From the NCBI GenBank assembly GCA_003184365.1, contig NKYR01000139.1, positions 753-64,752 on the forward strand: 64,000 bases of DNA, written 5' to 3'. The stretch's first letter is position 1. Every line of letters begins with the position of its first letter. This DNA is from Evernia prunastri (lineage: Eukaryota; Ascomycota; Lecanoromycetes; Lecanorales; Parmeliaceae). A program made the position numbers and the translations under genes. Below, in pieces: positions 44,001 to 54,447 of this stretch. Under the pieces are notes generated by a model, which was not told the DNA's origin, did not search any database, and worked only from the letters and a program-made list of their open reading frames with translations.

Positions 44001-44564
44001 ACGGTGTCGGCATAGCAGCACAAAAGGGTGGAGCAAATTGGTCCAGTTTCGCTGCGGAGAACCTGTCGACCCTGTTTCAGGTCTGCCAACTTCCGGAAGC
44101 CCGAGAAGACGACCACGTCTTTGCTACTGAGAATGCATGCGCCAGCATCGCCAAGATTTTGCAGGCCAATTCGAGCAAAGTACCTAATGTTCAAGAGGTT
44201 GTTCAGCACTGGCTGAACACCTTGCCTGTGGTTAATGACGAGGAAGCGGCGCCCTACGCTTACATTTTTTTGGCCCAACTAATTGATCAGTAAGTCAATT
44301 CACATTCACGCCATGTCTAAACAAGATGCTGACGGACGGAAAACTAGACGGAATCCTGCCGTCATTGCGTCGCCCCAAATATCTAGTCAATGCTTCATCG
44401 CCATTGCACAGGCACTTGAAGCCGAGACTTTACAGGGTACAACTGCACAGCGGGCGGCAGCAGCTGGCAAGCAACTTCTTCAGACAGCGGGTATCGATGC
44501 AAACCAGGTCCTTGCCACGTTGAACCCAGAGACGCAGCAGTCGGTTGCGGGATATTTTGTATGA
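41021..44564 (+). CDS. Importin subunit beta-3 (Kap121/Pse1, importin-5 type)
   Basis: Five exons: 41021-41203, 41274-41496, 41568-41743, 41792-44289, 44348-44564, 1098 residues, the usual size. It carries ribosomal proteins, histones and other cargo with lysine-rich or IK-type signals into the nucleus and releases them on Ran-GTP. The whole protein is HEAT repeats. Recognisable blocks are the N-terminal HAEEQLNTEW, SFAAVLFRRM, the Ran-binding region, an acidic loop after DVGADDDDASEWNASEDLDV, the HPRVRWAGCNALGQMSTD repeat (strongly conserved in Pse1/Imp5), the acidic EEQQETEEGEEENEE insert near residue 865, and RQAACYGVGIAAQKGG. The last intron splits LIDQ from RNPAV; reading through it gives a premature stop. 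Confidence 0.95.
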
Positions 44565-45995
44565 GGCAAAGAATTTCAGATCATGTTATGAAGACAAGGC
44601 GGCAAGGGAGAATGAATCATGGGTTGTTGCATTATGGCCGTGGATTTTTGCATATGCATGATGCGTTCGGGCTCAATCTAGACGGGAGGAAGGCCCCAGG
44701 AGGCATAGATACTTGTGGTGCGCATGTACTCGTAGTTCACGGAGATAATCAAAGAGAGTGTGGTAGTGGTCGTAGGATACGTGAGACTATTGACTATCTC
44801 CATATATTTCCCTGTTGTGCTTTTAATGTACTCGTAGAACATCCATGGCATGGACAAGTGCCAAAACATGGAAAATATGCCCCGATCACACAGCTCTTGG
44901 GGGGTTCTAGGGAATCTGATTGTTACGCTTGGGTGAGCTGCGGCCCCGAGTGCCTACGTTGCACAATCCAGCTGAAGGGATAAGAGGATCAAGCCATTCC
45001 ATTGAATCCAAATTCAAGGCGTGTGGGATAATCGAGACAGCATGATGAAAAAATCATCGAAACGTGGTGTGGAAACGTAAATTTACTCAAATTGAAATGG
45101 CGTTTTTCCGTGAAATTCGATTGCTTGTGAGGAGACCTCTGGCGCACAATCTGTTGATCATGGCGATAACGGACGTGAGCCCGAGTCGGAGTATCTGGCG
45201 CTACGACGCGGACTCTGTGATTGCCGTCGAGCTTCGCAATTATATCGCCGTGCATCTTCAGACCGAGGTGCATATGTCGAGCTGTTGAGCGCGGGGTTCA
45301 TCCGTCAGTCGTCAGCTACGGTGGCTTCGAAGTGTGAGCTGGTCCCGGCGTGGTCAAATGAATGCGAAGTATAAAAAAAGTAAAGTAAAGTGGTTAAAGC
45401 AATGAGAATCGATACCCACAGTATCTCAGACTCGAGTCTCTGAAGATCCCGATCTTTGAGAGTAATTTGATACTCATGTAACGAGATTTGAGAGAGAAGG
45501 ACGAAGAGGTTGCAGAAAACGGAGTATCATAAGGTGCAATTTCACCGGTTCGTTAAGAAGAGTCACGTACGGAGCATACCTTTCCTTGTACTCTACTCGG
45601 GGTATACACGCTGGCGGGAGCAGAAGCAGATAATCTCTCCCTAATGGTGTACACCTCGAGTGAAGCGCGACTCAAATATATCTGTTGATTTTATTAGTGA
45701 AGTAAAGTACAGTGAGGTTCAGATTGCTAGTACCCTAAGTAGGTCCGATGGTCCCTCGCTAAAGCGGCTACTCCCGGGGATTTTGCTAGGCGCCAGGCGC
45801 CAAAGTATAAGTACTTTCTCGCGAACTCGTAACGCGTCGTATCTAGTGTAGATTTTCTCGGCCTTTGTAGAACCCACTTCTGCCAGGCTCTTTACAATTT
45901 ATTTTCACATCTGAACGGTAGTGGAAAGTACTGCACTCCACCAATCCCAAAATCTTTCCAGCTCTTTGCCAGCACCTTGAACAGCAAGCGGAGCT
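44565..45995. other. Intergenic, 1.4 kb, with a polyketide synthase ACP relic
   Basis: Lies between the importin stop and the CCT7 start. It contains the acyl-carrier-protein fragment described at 45064-45288, an AAAGTAAAGTAAAGTGG run near 45376-45392, and the CCT7 promoter. The frame at 44561-44983 is long but has no family resemblance, so I do not call it. Confidence 0.5.
45064..45288 (+). pseudogene. Polyketide synthase acyl-carrier-protein (ACP) fragment
   Basis: A short plus-strand frame ends in a recognisable ACP: LAHNLLIMAITDVSPSRSIW, then DADSVIAVELRNYI, then AVHLQTEV. In type I fungal PKS the ACP is at or near the C-terminus, with a pattern L..SI..YGVDSLVAVELRNW. The Ser that takes phosphopantetheine is kept (TCT at 45214-45216), but the G(V/L)DSL motif is altered to DADSV. 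Nothing upstream in the intergenic region or in the adjacent importin gene is PKS, so the rest of the megasynthase is gone. There is no plausible start codon of its own. This is a relic, not a working carrier protein. Confidence 0.65.
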
Positions 45996-47953
45996 ATGTC
46001 CTTCGGAGGACAGACCCCTACGATAATTGTGCTGAAGGAAGGCACCGATTCTTCTCAAGGGAAAGGCCAGATCATCTCCAATATACAAGCATGTCTAGCA
46101 GTCCAAGATACCATACGGAGTACTCTGGGTCCATATGGTGGTGACCTGCTTCTAGTCGACGAAAACGGTCGGCAGACAATCACAAACGATGGCGCTACTG
46201 TTATGAAAGTAGGAAGCTCTTCTCAAAAACAGCAAGAGGTTTCTAATTGGTTTCTTAGCTTCTCGACATAGTCCACCCCGCCGCCCGCATTCTCACAGAC
46301 ATAGCCCGCTCCCAGGACGCCGAAGTGGGCGACGGTACCACCTCTGTTGTCGTTCTGGCAGGCGAAATCTTAAAGGAAGTAAAAGAACACGTAGAGCAAG
46401 GCGTCAGCTCCCAGATCATCATCAAAGGACTGAGGAGAGCTTCAGCGATGGCAGTGAACAAGATCAAGGAGATTGCTGTTACGACGAAGGAAGGAAACCA
46501 GAGGGAAACTTTGAGGAGGCTGGCGGCTACGGCCATGAGTAGTAAATTGATACATCGAAATGCGGATTTCTTCACAAAGAGTGGGTTGTGCCGAGAAGCA
46601 ACGGTGAGCAGATACAGGTACTGACGGTGTGATAGTGGTTGTGGATGCCGTACTATCGCTGGACCAAGAAGATCTGAACGAAAAGCTTATAGGCATTAAG
46701 AAGATCACAGGAGGAGCTTTACAAGACTCACTTTTTGTAAACGGAGTGGCTTTTAAGAAGACCTTCTCCTACGCTGGATTCGAACAACAACCCAAGAGCT
46801 TCAAGGACCCTAAGATTGTGTGCCTGAATGTTGAGCTAGAGCTGAAAAGCGAGAAGGATAATGCGGAGGTTAGAGTCGATCAGGTGTCCGAGTACCAGGC
46901 AATTGTGGACGCGGAATGGCAGATTATCTACAACAAGATGGAAGAGGTCTACAAGACGGGGGCGAAGGTCGTGCTGAGCAAACTGCCTATAGGTGATTTG
47001 GCTACCCAGTTAGTTTTCCCCGTTTCAATTTCTAATTCGATAGGCTAACGTCGACGCAGATACTTCGCAGACCGTGATGTCTTTTGCGCCGGCCGAGTCT
47101 CTTCGGACGATCTAGAGCGCGTAGTGCAGGCAACAGGCGGCAGCATCTCCTCGACGTGTTCAGACATCCAACCACAGCATTTAGGCACATGCGCGCGATT
47201 CGATGAGCGACAAATAGGCGGCGAGCGGTTTAATTTCTTCGAGGGATGTCCGGCAGCGAAGACGTGTACGCTGGTCCTGAGAGGAGGAGCAGAACAATTC
47301 ATTGCAGAGGTTGAGCGAAGTCTGCATGACGCTATCATGATCGTCAAGCGAGCAATTGTGAATAGAAACATTGTTGCTGGAGGTGGCGCTTGCGAGGTAA
47401 ATGCACCGAATACACCCCCTAGTACTGACGACCTTTTGCTGACATCGAGGTTGCAGATGGAAGTGTCTGCCCACCTTCATAAACACGCCGACCTCTCCGT
47501 CCCACGCAAACAACAAGCAATCATCAAATCCTTTGCCAAAGCCCTTGAGATCATTCCCCGCCAGCTCTGTGACAACGCCGGTTTCGACGCCACCAATATA
47601 CTAACCCAACTCCGCGTCGAGCATCGCAAAGGGAACATATGGGCGGGTGTAGACTTTGATAACGAGGGCGTGCGGGACAACATGGCAGCGTTTGTGTGGG
47701 AGCCGAGTTTGGTCAAGGTGAACGCGGTCATGGCGGCGGTGGAGGCGAGTTGTTTGATTTTGAGTGTGGATGAGACGATCAGTACGCCCTTTCTCCCTTG
47801 CGCTGAGTGAAGTGCTCGAGATGGGGACGATTGCTGACCAGGCTTGCAGAGAACGAACAATCAGAGCAACCGCAAGCACCGCAACGAGGCTTACCTCCTG
47901 GAGCCGCACAACGGGCACTCAGGGGCAGGGGACGAGGAATGCCGAGGAGATAG
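45996..47953 (+). CDS. CCT7: T-complex protein 1 subunit eta (CCT7)
   Basis: Six exons: 45996-46208, 46259-46580, 46636-47008, 47060-47396, 47457-47781, 47850-47953, 557 residues, exactly family length. CCT7 is one of eight paralogs in the cytosolic TRiC/CCT chaperonin ring that folds actin, tubulin and WD40 proteins. Group II chaperonin signatures are present: LGPYGGDLLLVDENGR, TNDGATVMK, the ATP-binding DAEVGDGTTSVVVLAGE and, near the end, VAGGGACEMEVS. The apical domain includes DPKIVCLNVELELKSEKDNAEVRVD. The eta-specific C-terminal tail reads NEQSEQPQAPQRGLPPG, then RALRGRGRGMPRR, and comes from the last small exon. All introns are 49-68 nt with GT..AG; the frame closes across every one. 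Confidence 0.96.
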
Positions 47954-48443
47954 AAAGCGTTCAGTGCTGCCTTGTTGCATATCCTTTCCAAATGTGCGAG
48001 ATAGATACCATCAAATCGGGGTTCCATCTCTGTGAAAGAAGCCGTTGCACACATTCACATGAGATGCAAACATCAGCTGATCTTACCGGCAGGTACAGAA
48101 TCATTTATAAAGTCTTATTAATGTTCCCCAATTGGCCACAGCGCAAAGGCCAAGCAACCGTTCCCGCATTCGATGAGGGACATCACGGTTCCGCGCAATA
48201 AATGCCACTGTCAAAAAGCAAAAGAACCTCCCCGCAGATCTATGATATATGTACGGACGAGAAGATAACCCCACCAACGCCGATCCATTGGTATCATTGG
48301 CACAGACGCCATGCATGCCTGTAATAGTACATTCATCGTACCCTTGGAATTGCAACCCCCAATGCGAGTTGCCCGCAAGGTAAAAACACCACACTTCCTC
48401 TCCAACGCAAGCCGATCGGCTCGTCGTCCCTCCAGTCGGGCAA
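47954..48443. other. Intergenic, convergent 3' ends of CCT7 and SPT7
   Basis: 490 bp with the 3' untranslated regions of both genes. Several short frames on both strands lack support. Confidence 0.4.
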
Positions 48444-51400
48444 TCACGTCGCCCCCAGGCTCTCGGGCGAGATCATACCCCCGTCGTTCCCGCTCTTGCC
48501 CTTGCCCTTCGGCGTAGGCGTACCCATCGTCACGTCTCCGCCAGAATCGGTAGCAACGCTGGCGCTGTTGCTCACGACACCGTTAGTAATGGGCTTCTTC
48601 GCCGGCGTTTGCGTTTCGTCCTTCTTCTCCTTCTCGCCTTCCTTTCCGCTCTCCTTTTCCGCTACGTTCTCTTTCCCTGTTTCTTTGGCTTCCCCGTCGG
48701 TCGGCTTCATCTTCTTCCTCGGATGACCCTTCCCGGGACCTTGCTCCTTGAGTGGTCGTTTACGCGGGCTCGTGATCTTCCCTGTCGGTGGTAACCGTGG
48801 TTTGGGGAACCGTTGCTTTTGAGGCAGGTCGTCGTCCTCAACAAGGGGCTCGTCATTGTTAGAATGGAGCTTGTCAAGGAAGAAGCTCTGCACAAGACCA
48901 ATTTGTTTATTGACGTTGTGAATCGTGATGGGTGTGAGTGGTAGTGGCGGTGGAAGATCGGAAAGAGGGGTGGAAGAGAGAGCACTGAATGATGTTAGCA
49001 TCGATTTGAGAGTTGCAATATGGTTAGACACAAACCTGGGGTTTTGGGCTTGGTTAGCATTGCGCATACGATTCTGCAGAAGATGCAGAGGTACGCTCAA
49101 GCTAGCCATATTAAATTCCTTGTCAAGACCCAGGTCTTTGAAGCCAAAGAAGTCTTCACCGAGTTCCTCAGCGAAGTCACCGCCCACAAATTGTTCGCTG
49201 TTGTCATTAAACGCATTAGCGCCGTCAGGGCCAGCGTCGTTGAGTGCGGGTCGGAGACTGTCAGCAAGGTGCGCTTTCATTCGTTCATGCGTAACCGCAA
49301 GCTTGCTCCCCGCACGATCGACATCTTCTGTTACATAGCTGTCGAGAGCATCAAGGTCGGCTCCATTCTCCTGGAGAGTGTGCAAGATCATTTCCTCGGT
49401 GGTGAATCTTGCTTTGAATGCGACTCTGCCTTCTTGTGGTCCAGGCGCTGGTATTGCTACCTGTGGTGCTTGTGAGTACTCGTTCAGTGTGCGGGCAAGC
49501 TTCGTAAAGTAGTCGCCAGCCATTTCGGTGATGGCATCCAACGCTGCTGGTTGAAACTCTTCAAAACCAGCGTGGACCAGGAGTTTTGCTGTAGACCGTT
49601 GTAGTGCGGCTCGACACACGGCGGGTGCCATTGGAGGACCCTCCTCGGATATGACTGTGGGTTCAATGTCATGCTCGACAAAGGGGGCAGGTTCGTGCTT
49701 TTGGAACTGGCCTTGGTACATCTGCGCCAGTGTCAACACATTCTAGAAATATGCAATCGCCGCCAAGCCTACCTGTGATTGCAGCTGCATCTGCTTTACA
49801 ATGCCAATTTTCGATGTGACTTTTCGTGTTTCTTGTATTTGCCGCAAATTCTTCTCGATCTTTCGCGTCAAATTGCTCTCTGGCGAAGTAAATAGCCCTT
49901 GTGGCAGAATCCGTAGAAAATCCCCCGACGGGTCCTGCACGTTCCCGTCAGAATCTTCGAGCCATTGTAACCGACCGGTCACATCAGGAATAGCGGCTAA
50001 AGCATCATAGTAGTCTGGTAGCACCCTCTCCTCTTCACCTTCCATACCCTCTGCGAGAGTCTCTCCACTTGGCTGCGACTCTTCGTTTTCCCTGATCTCG
50101 GCTTCTTCCTCTGCGCTTTTCTTGCCCAACGCACCGTCACTGACCGCTTGCTTTTGGTTCCTCAACCATCTCCTCATTCCTAACTTGGTACGTCGGAGCG
50201 CTGGCTCTTCAGGATTGAGACGGTCTCCTAAAAAAAGTCTGTGCCGTTCCGCAGTGACGTGAGCCCTATCTTTTTTCGTCACTTGTTTCCAAGTTTTGTA
50301 CTCCAAGTCATCAATTTCAGCTTCTTCGCTCGGACCGTCAATAGATGGAATGATGCCATTTATTGAAGAATCGGCATCAATGTCCATGCCATCAGACAGT
50401 GCCCCGTGTCCTAGATTGCCATTGATACCTGCAGGAGTGATTGTACCAGGTGGAGTCGAGAGGTCTTTCTGACTTCCATCCATCGCGCTTTCAGACTCGG
50501 CCCTCAAGTGTTCAAATTTGAGGTTGCTGCCCAGACCATTGGGTCCCAGGTGATTCGAGCTTGGCTTGGCTTCGGTGGCAGGGGAGCCTTCTCGTACACC
50601 GGCTGGCGCTTTACGCGCCGTCGTTCCTTTCTTCGCTTTCTTACCTGGCGCCTTCCGCCCCCTTGAAGATATGATGGGTTCGTCATCGCTATCTTCATCC
50701 CCATCCATGTTGATATCGCCATTCTGCAGGCGGCGCTCCTCTGCTTCAACGTCTGCTCTGTCTCGGATTGTGATATTCGGGATAAGAGGTACGAGCTTGT
50801 CCGTCTCCTTTCGCATGAACAAGGCCTTTTTGCGGAGGAAATGCTCTGGATTAGCGTTATACTTTAGACAATTGTGCCAGATCGAATAAAGGTCCTCGAC
50901 GAAGTCTTGTTTCGACTTGTACGCCAGGGTTTTGAGCTTTTTGGTCATCGTTCCTAGATCCATTGGATGCTTGACAACTGTAACGAAACATTAGTTGAGA
51001 AGTGCAGTAGGGGGATGATTTTGGACTCACCATTGCCATAGTCAGGCGCCTCCTTTTTGTTGACTTTTGTAAGGAATGGACCTGAATGCTCTGTCATGCC
51101 CCTTAGTTCATTGAGAACTTTTTCCGCAGCCTCATACAGCTCTTCCTGTCCGACTTTGTCTTCGCTCGCCCATTTGCTCCGATTCTTCCTGACTTCGCTC
51201 ATCAGAGCTCTCAGTTCAGGGTCAGTCGATTTGACCTTGTCTCTTCGCTTGTCAATCATCCATATTAGATTTTTCAAGGTCAGGCTTGATGCGCCCAGAT
51301 TTGTCTGGCTCAAGGTTCCTTGCTGCGCGTTGCCTCCAAGGCCGTTCGCATTGTTCGCAGCGGCATTAGCACCACTCATCTCGATGTCAACCTGGCGCTC

Positions 51401-52105
51401 AGATTCTTCAAGCTTCTTCTGCTCCAGCATTGCATCTCTATCATTCTCTAGTGTGTAGAACAATGTGTGGAAACTTCGTTTAGCCGCATCTTCGGTAGCC
51501 TTCTTATCTTCCTCAAGCCTCTTGCGCGCCTCTTCCGTTGTCTTCGCTGCCACGGTAGATGAGGCTCCTTTAACACTAGCGGGGGTCGAGCTCGAGGATA
51601 AGCCGCGTACCATGACAGAGGACGAGGGTGCCAGATTTATAGGGGGACCTGTGCTTTTAGATTTGAGAGGAGAATCGTCGCCGGTTTCGTCATCATCTTC
51701 ATCTCCCGACTCGTCGTAGTCATCCTCGTCAATTTTCCTGGTAGGCTTCCTTGGAGGGCCCGTGGTCGGGGCTGGCGCATCTTCGAAAGGATCGTCGTTG
51801 AGCCGCTGGTCTTTCTCTTCTGCATTCCTGGTATCGCCATCTTTGTTTGCCCCACTTTCCCCAAACAGCGAGCTTATTCGAGCCTCGCTCCTGGCATATA
51901 GGTCGCGAAAGACTGAGAGTCTTGGGTTTTCCTCTGCACCAAGATCGCCCTCTATGCTGTTCATAAGGCGAGCCGCATTTGCAGGTACGGGACGGCCATT
52001 GGGTGTTACAGATCGTCGAGGGAATCCAGAGTAGCCGTTAACATGAAGCGTATCACGTCTGCCGCTGTGGATGAGGGTGGGTGTAGAGTTGGTATTTTTA
52101 TGCAT
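48444..52105 (-). CDS. SPT7: SAGA complex subunit Spt7 (bromodomain and histone-fold protein)
   Basis: Three exons on the minus strand: 51031-52105, 49773-50977, 48444-49721, 1185 residues. Spt7 is the scaffold that holds the SAGA coactivator together and binds acetylated histones. The N-terminus is disordered and Ser/Asp-rich after a short conserved FRDLYARSEARISSLFG. The bromodomain spans about 345-450 and is split by intron 1: GPFLTKVNKKEAPDYGN joins VVKHPMDLGTMTKKL, then DLYSIWHNCLKYN carries the acetyl-lysine Asn. The Spt7-specific KVTSKIGIVKQMQLQSQ then runs into MYQGQFQKHEPAPFVE across intron 2 (51 nt). A histone fold that pairs with Taf10 lies near 790-850 (AALQRSTAKLLVHAGFEEFQ). The C-terminus is Lys/Pro-rich. 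The start is uncertain: no ATG precedes 52105 in the open frame, which extends to 52171, and an AG acceptor at about 52178 could join an upstream exon. A further possible in-frame intron is 48985-49035. Confidence 0.9.
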
Positions 52106-52540
52106 GGTGCCCCTCCAGCAGCCCGCCCCCTGCGTGGGCGCTCCGCAGGAGCGTTTTCGTGTCGACTCCAATGTGCCCTAGGTTAGATGATGGCATGGAA
52201 ATGGACGGAGATGAAAGGCAGCATCTCACTGAGTTGCGCGACCAACTTTGAAGCGATTTCTGATAGATTTGGATGATGTTTTGGATGAATCAATAACGAT
52301 GCATCTTGAACTTCGTTGCCGACGGTTCGTAAGGCTACGGAGTAGATTCACAGGGCACCAGGGGGTGGTGACAATACAGTCAAGCTCCCGAGGTTTGCCC
52401 GGCAGAACACTGACTATGTTCCTCACTTCCACCTCCGCTCACACTGTTGAAACTGCAATGAAACAGCATTTGTCCAATTATTTGATCTTTGATGCTAAAC
52501 CCTTCTCATAAATCTCAGCTTGCTGGCCCTGCTCTACAAC
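52106..52540. promoter_or_regulatory. Divergent intergenic region, SPT7 / VanZ-like gene
   Basis: About 435 bp between the chosen SPT7 start and the VanZ-like start. The part next to SPT7 may include a 5' exon or leader intron: on the minus strand a GTGAGATG donor near 52230 and a CTAACCTAG acceptor near 52178 are present. Nothing else is identified. Confidence 0.4.
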
Positions 52541-53133
52541 ATGACAATGCGAATCCGAATACCTTTTTTGAGTGAGTAACAACTTCCAAGCCCTCTCCTG
52601 TTCTACGAGTCTCACAACCCAACGCAGGCGCATTCCTCCTCGTTCTCCTCGGTTCTGCATATCTAGGTCTCGGTTCCACCAACCAAGTCCCCCAAGTCAA
52701 TGACAAGATTCTGCATTTCCTCACATTCTTTCTCCTGACGGTTGCCTTCTACTGGATCCTGGATACGACGAGGCGCAGGGTTCTCAACTTCACTCTTCTT
52801 GTCGTTACCTTTGGCCTTGGGCTCGGTTCCGAAGCGTTGCAAGGCCTGCTTCCCAATGGCCGGCAGTTCGACCCTCTCGACATCGCAGCTAACGTCGTCG
52901 GATCACTCTTGGCCCTGGGACTGTGCACGCTGTATCATAAGCGTATGCTTGATCGGAGAAGGAGAGCAAAGGGGTACTCGACCGTGTCGCAAGATGGTGA
53001 GGGTGAGGATCTAGAGCTGGGAGGACAAGAGTCTGGGGTGGTTGGAGAGGATGCAAGAGAGAGTAGTCCCGATGGCGATGGAAGGCTGACGCCCAGCAGT
53101 GGGGCAGAAGAGGGGTTCGAAGGTCCGAAATAA
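52541..53133 (+). CDS. VanZ-like domain membrane protein
   Basis: Two exons, 52541-52571 and 52628-53133, 178 residues; the 56-nt intron (GTGAGT..CAG) joins the start MTMRIRIPFL to SAFLLVLLGSAYLGLGS. Four hydrophobic helices follow the VanZ-like pattern: SAFLLVLLGSAYLGL, FLTFFLLTVAFYWI, FTLLVVTFGLGLGSEALQGL and IAANVVGSLLALGLCTLYH. The conserved NDKILHFLTFF (in bacterial VanZ: DK..H...Y) and the charged GSEALQGLLPNGRQFDPLDIAANV block are present. In bacteria VanZ-type proteins affect cell-wall drug tolerance and protein export; the role of the fungal branch is unknown. The last 60 residues are acidic, Ser/Gly-rich and probably cytosolic. An MTMR start or MR start (two residues later) are both possible. 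Confidence 0.82.
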
Positions 53134-53819
53134 AACGTCCTACTTGTGAGGATGCCTGAGACTATCCATGACTACGCATGTATCGGAAAGGCGTCCATAC
53201 GATTTCATTGGGGATGCGATATGATATCCAAGTGTTGATTTATTTTGTACAAAACCGTTATTTATTACTATGAAAAATGCTTGTCCAATACGATGACGGC
53301 GCTGTACCCAGTGTTTCTGATTTCCTTCTTACTGTCTCTTACTGGCGCTAGTGCACCTATCATCACGCAGAAACTACCCTGCCATTGCTATGGACTATGG
53401 AGCATTTTCTAGAATTGGATTTTAGCAAGGTCAGAAATAACCGAGTTTGCTGCTCGAGGAGCACGGATTTTTCGTCTGGTAAAATTGTGACAAAGACATA
53501 GGTACCATGGTCTTTACCTCCTACGGAGTAGGTCTTCTCCGACTGTTCTCGGGTGTATTCGGTGGAGCCCCCTTCGGCCAAGTGTCACTTTGCTATTAAG
53601 CGCTCATACCAAAACATTACGGTATACGAACATGCATGGGAAACAGAGATCATGCATCATTTCGATAAAGCTTAAAAGGAGCGAGTCATTTATCATATCC
53701 GACGTCGCACGACTTTACGATCCTCACCACTTTTTACTGGTGCTGCCGTTCGAGATTCTTTCACCATAGGCATACGGTAAACAGCATAGCATCACGACCT
53801 TCGCAAACCACTTAGAACG
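53134..53819. other. Intergenic
   Basis: About 690 bp. It holds the 3' end of the VanZ-like gene and the promoter of the CFEM gene. A minus-strand frame at 53363-53581 (opens on TTG, not ATG) is protein-like in composition but has no partner exon or recognised family. Confidence 0.4.
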
Positions 53820-54447
53820 ATGCACCTACTCATCTCCATAATTCTGGCTGGCGCGTCCCTTTCACTGGTCCAGGCGCAAAACGCTTCCACCATCCTACCT
53901 CAGTGCGCTGTAAGCCAGCTTTCCCCTCGGGCTTCTCATTGGGAGTCCACAACCAGCTCAGGACTGACCACTCAAAGCAACTCTGCACGCTTCAAGCCTT
54001 CAATGAAAGCAGCTGCACCGCCAGCAACCTCACCTGCGTGTGCAAGGACCCCACCTATGCCGCAGTGTTTGACAAGTGTGAGACACAAAGTTGCACCGCT
54101 GCTGAACAAGAAGGTAAATGGGTTCCTTTTCTGCGTTCATTAGGGCAGAGCTGATAGCGATGATGAAAGTCACCGACATATATGCTTTGAAAATTTGCGC
54201 CCAGGTTGGGGGATTTGGGCACAACAATACTACCGCTTCCTCCACCGCTGCCTCATCCGCTGCGAGGGTCAGCGGGACTGCGACACCATCGGGGAACGTT
54301 AGCTTGATACGCAACAGTACGATAATGTATAACGGCCCTTTCAATGGCACACCGTTGGCTTTTACTGGCGGGTCTGGGGTTGTTAAAGGATGTGGAGTGG
54401 TGGTGCTAGCAGGACTCTTTCTTGGTGGAATGGTGGTAGCATTATGA
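53820..54447 (+). CDS. CFEM-domain GPI-anchored secreted protein
   Basis: Three exons: 53820-53909, 53978-54113, 54170-54447, 167 residues. The second intron (54114-54169) is set by frame and by the need to bring in the eighth cysteine. Residues 1-19 (MHLLISIILAGASLSLVQA) are a signal peptide. The mature protein has eight Cys in the CFEM order: PQC, QLC, SSC, LTC-VC, DKC, QSC and KIC. CFEM proteins sit on the fungal surface and bind haem, or act as effectors and adhesion factors. A Ser/Thr/Asn-rich linker and a C-terminal hydrophobic segment (GVVVLAGLFLGGMVVAL) after small residues fit GPI attachment. In haem-binding members an Asp lies a few residues before the CxC pair; here that position is Asn in an NLT glycosylation sequon, so haem binding is doubtful. 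Confidence 0.82.

Noticed and set aside
44561..44983. 140-codon plus frame after the importin gene
   Set aside because: No domain, odd composition, overlaps the importin stop region. Most likely 3' untranslated sequence.
49743..49772. 30-nt intron in SPT7 ending at TTTCTAG
   Set aside because: Too short for a fungal intron, and it leaves NVLTLAQ before the conserved MYQ. The 51-nt intron ending at GCGCAG (49722-49772) gives the conserved junction.
53363..53581. 72-codon minus-strand frame between the VanZ-like and CFEM genes
   Set aside because: Opens on TTG, no upstream exon with a start, no recognised domain. Composition alone is not enough.
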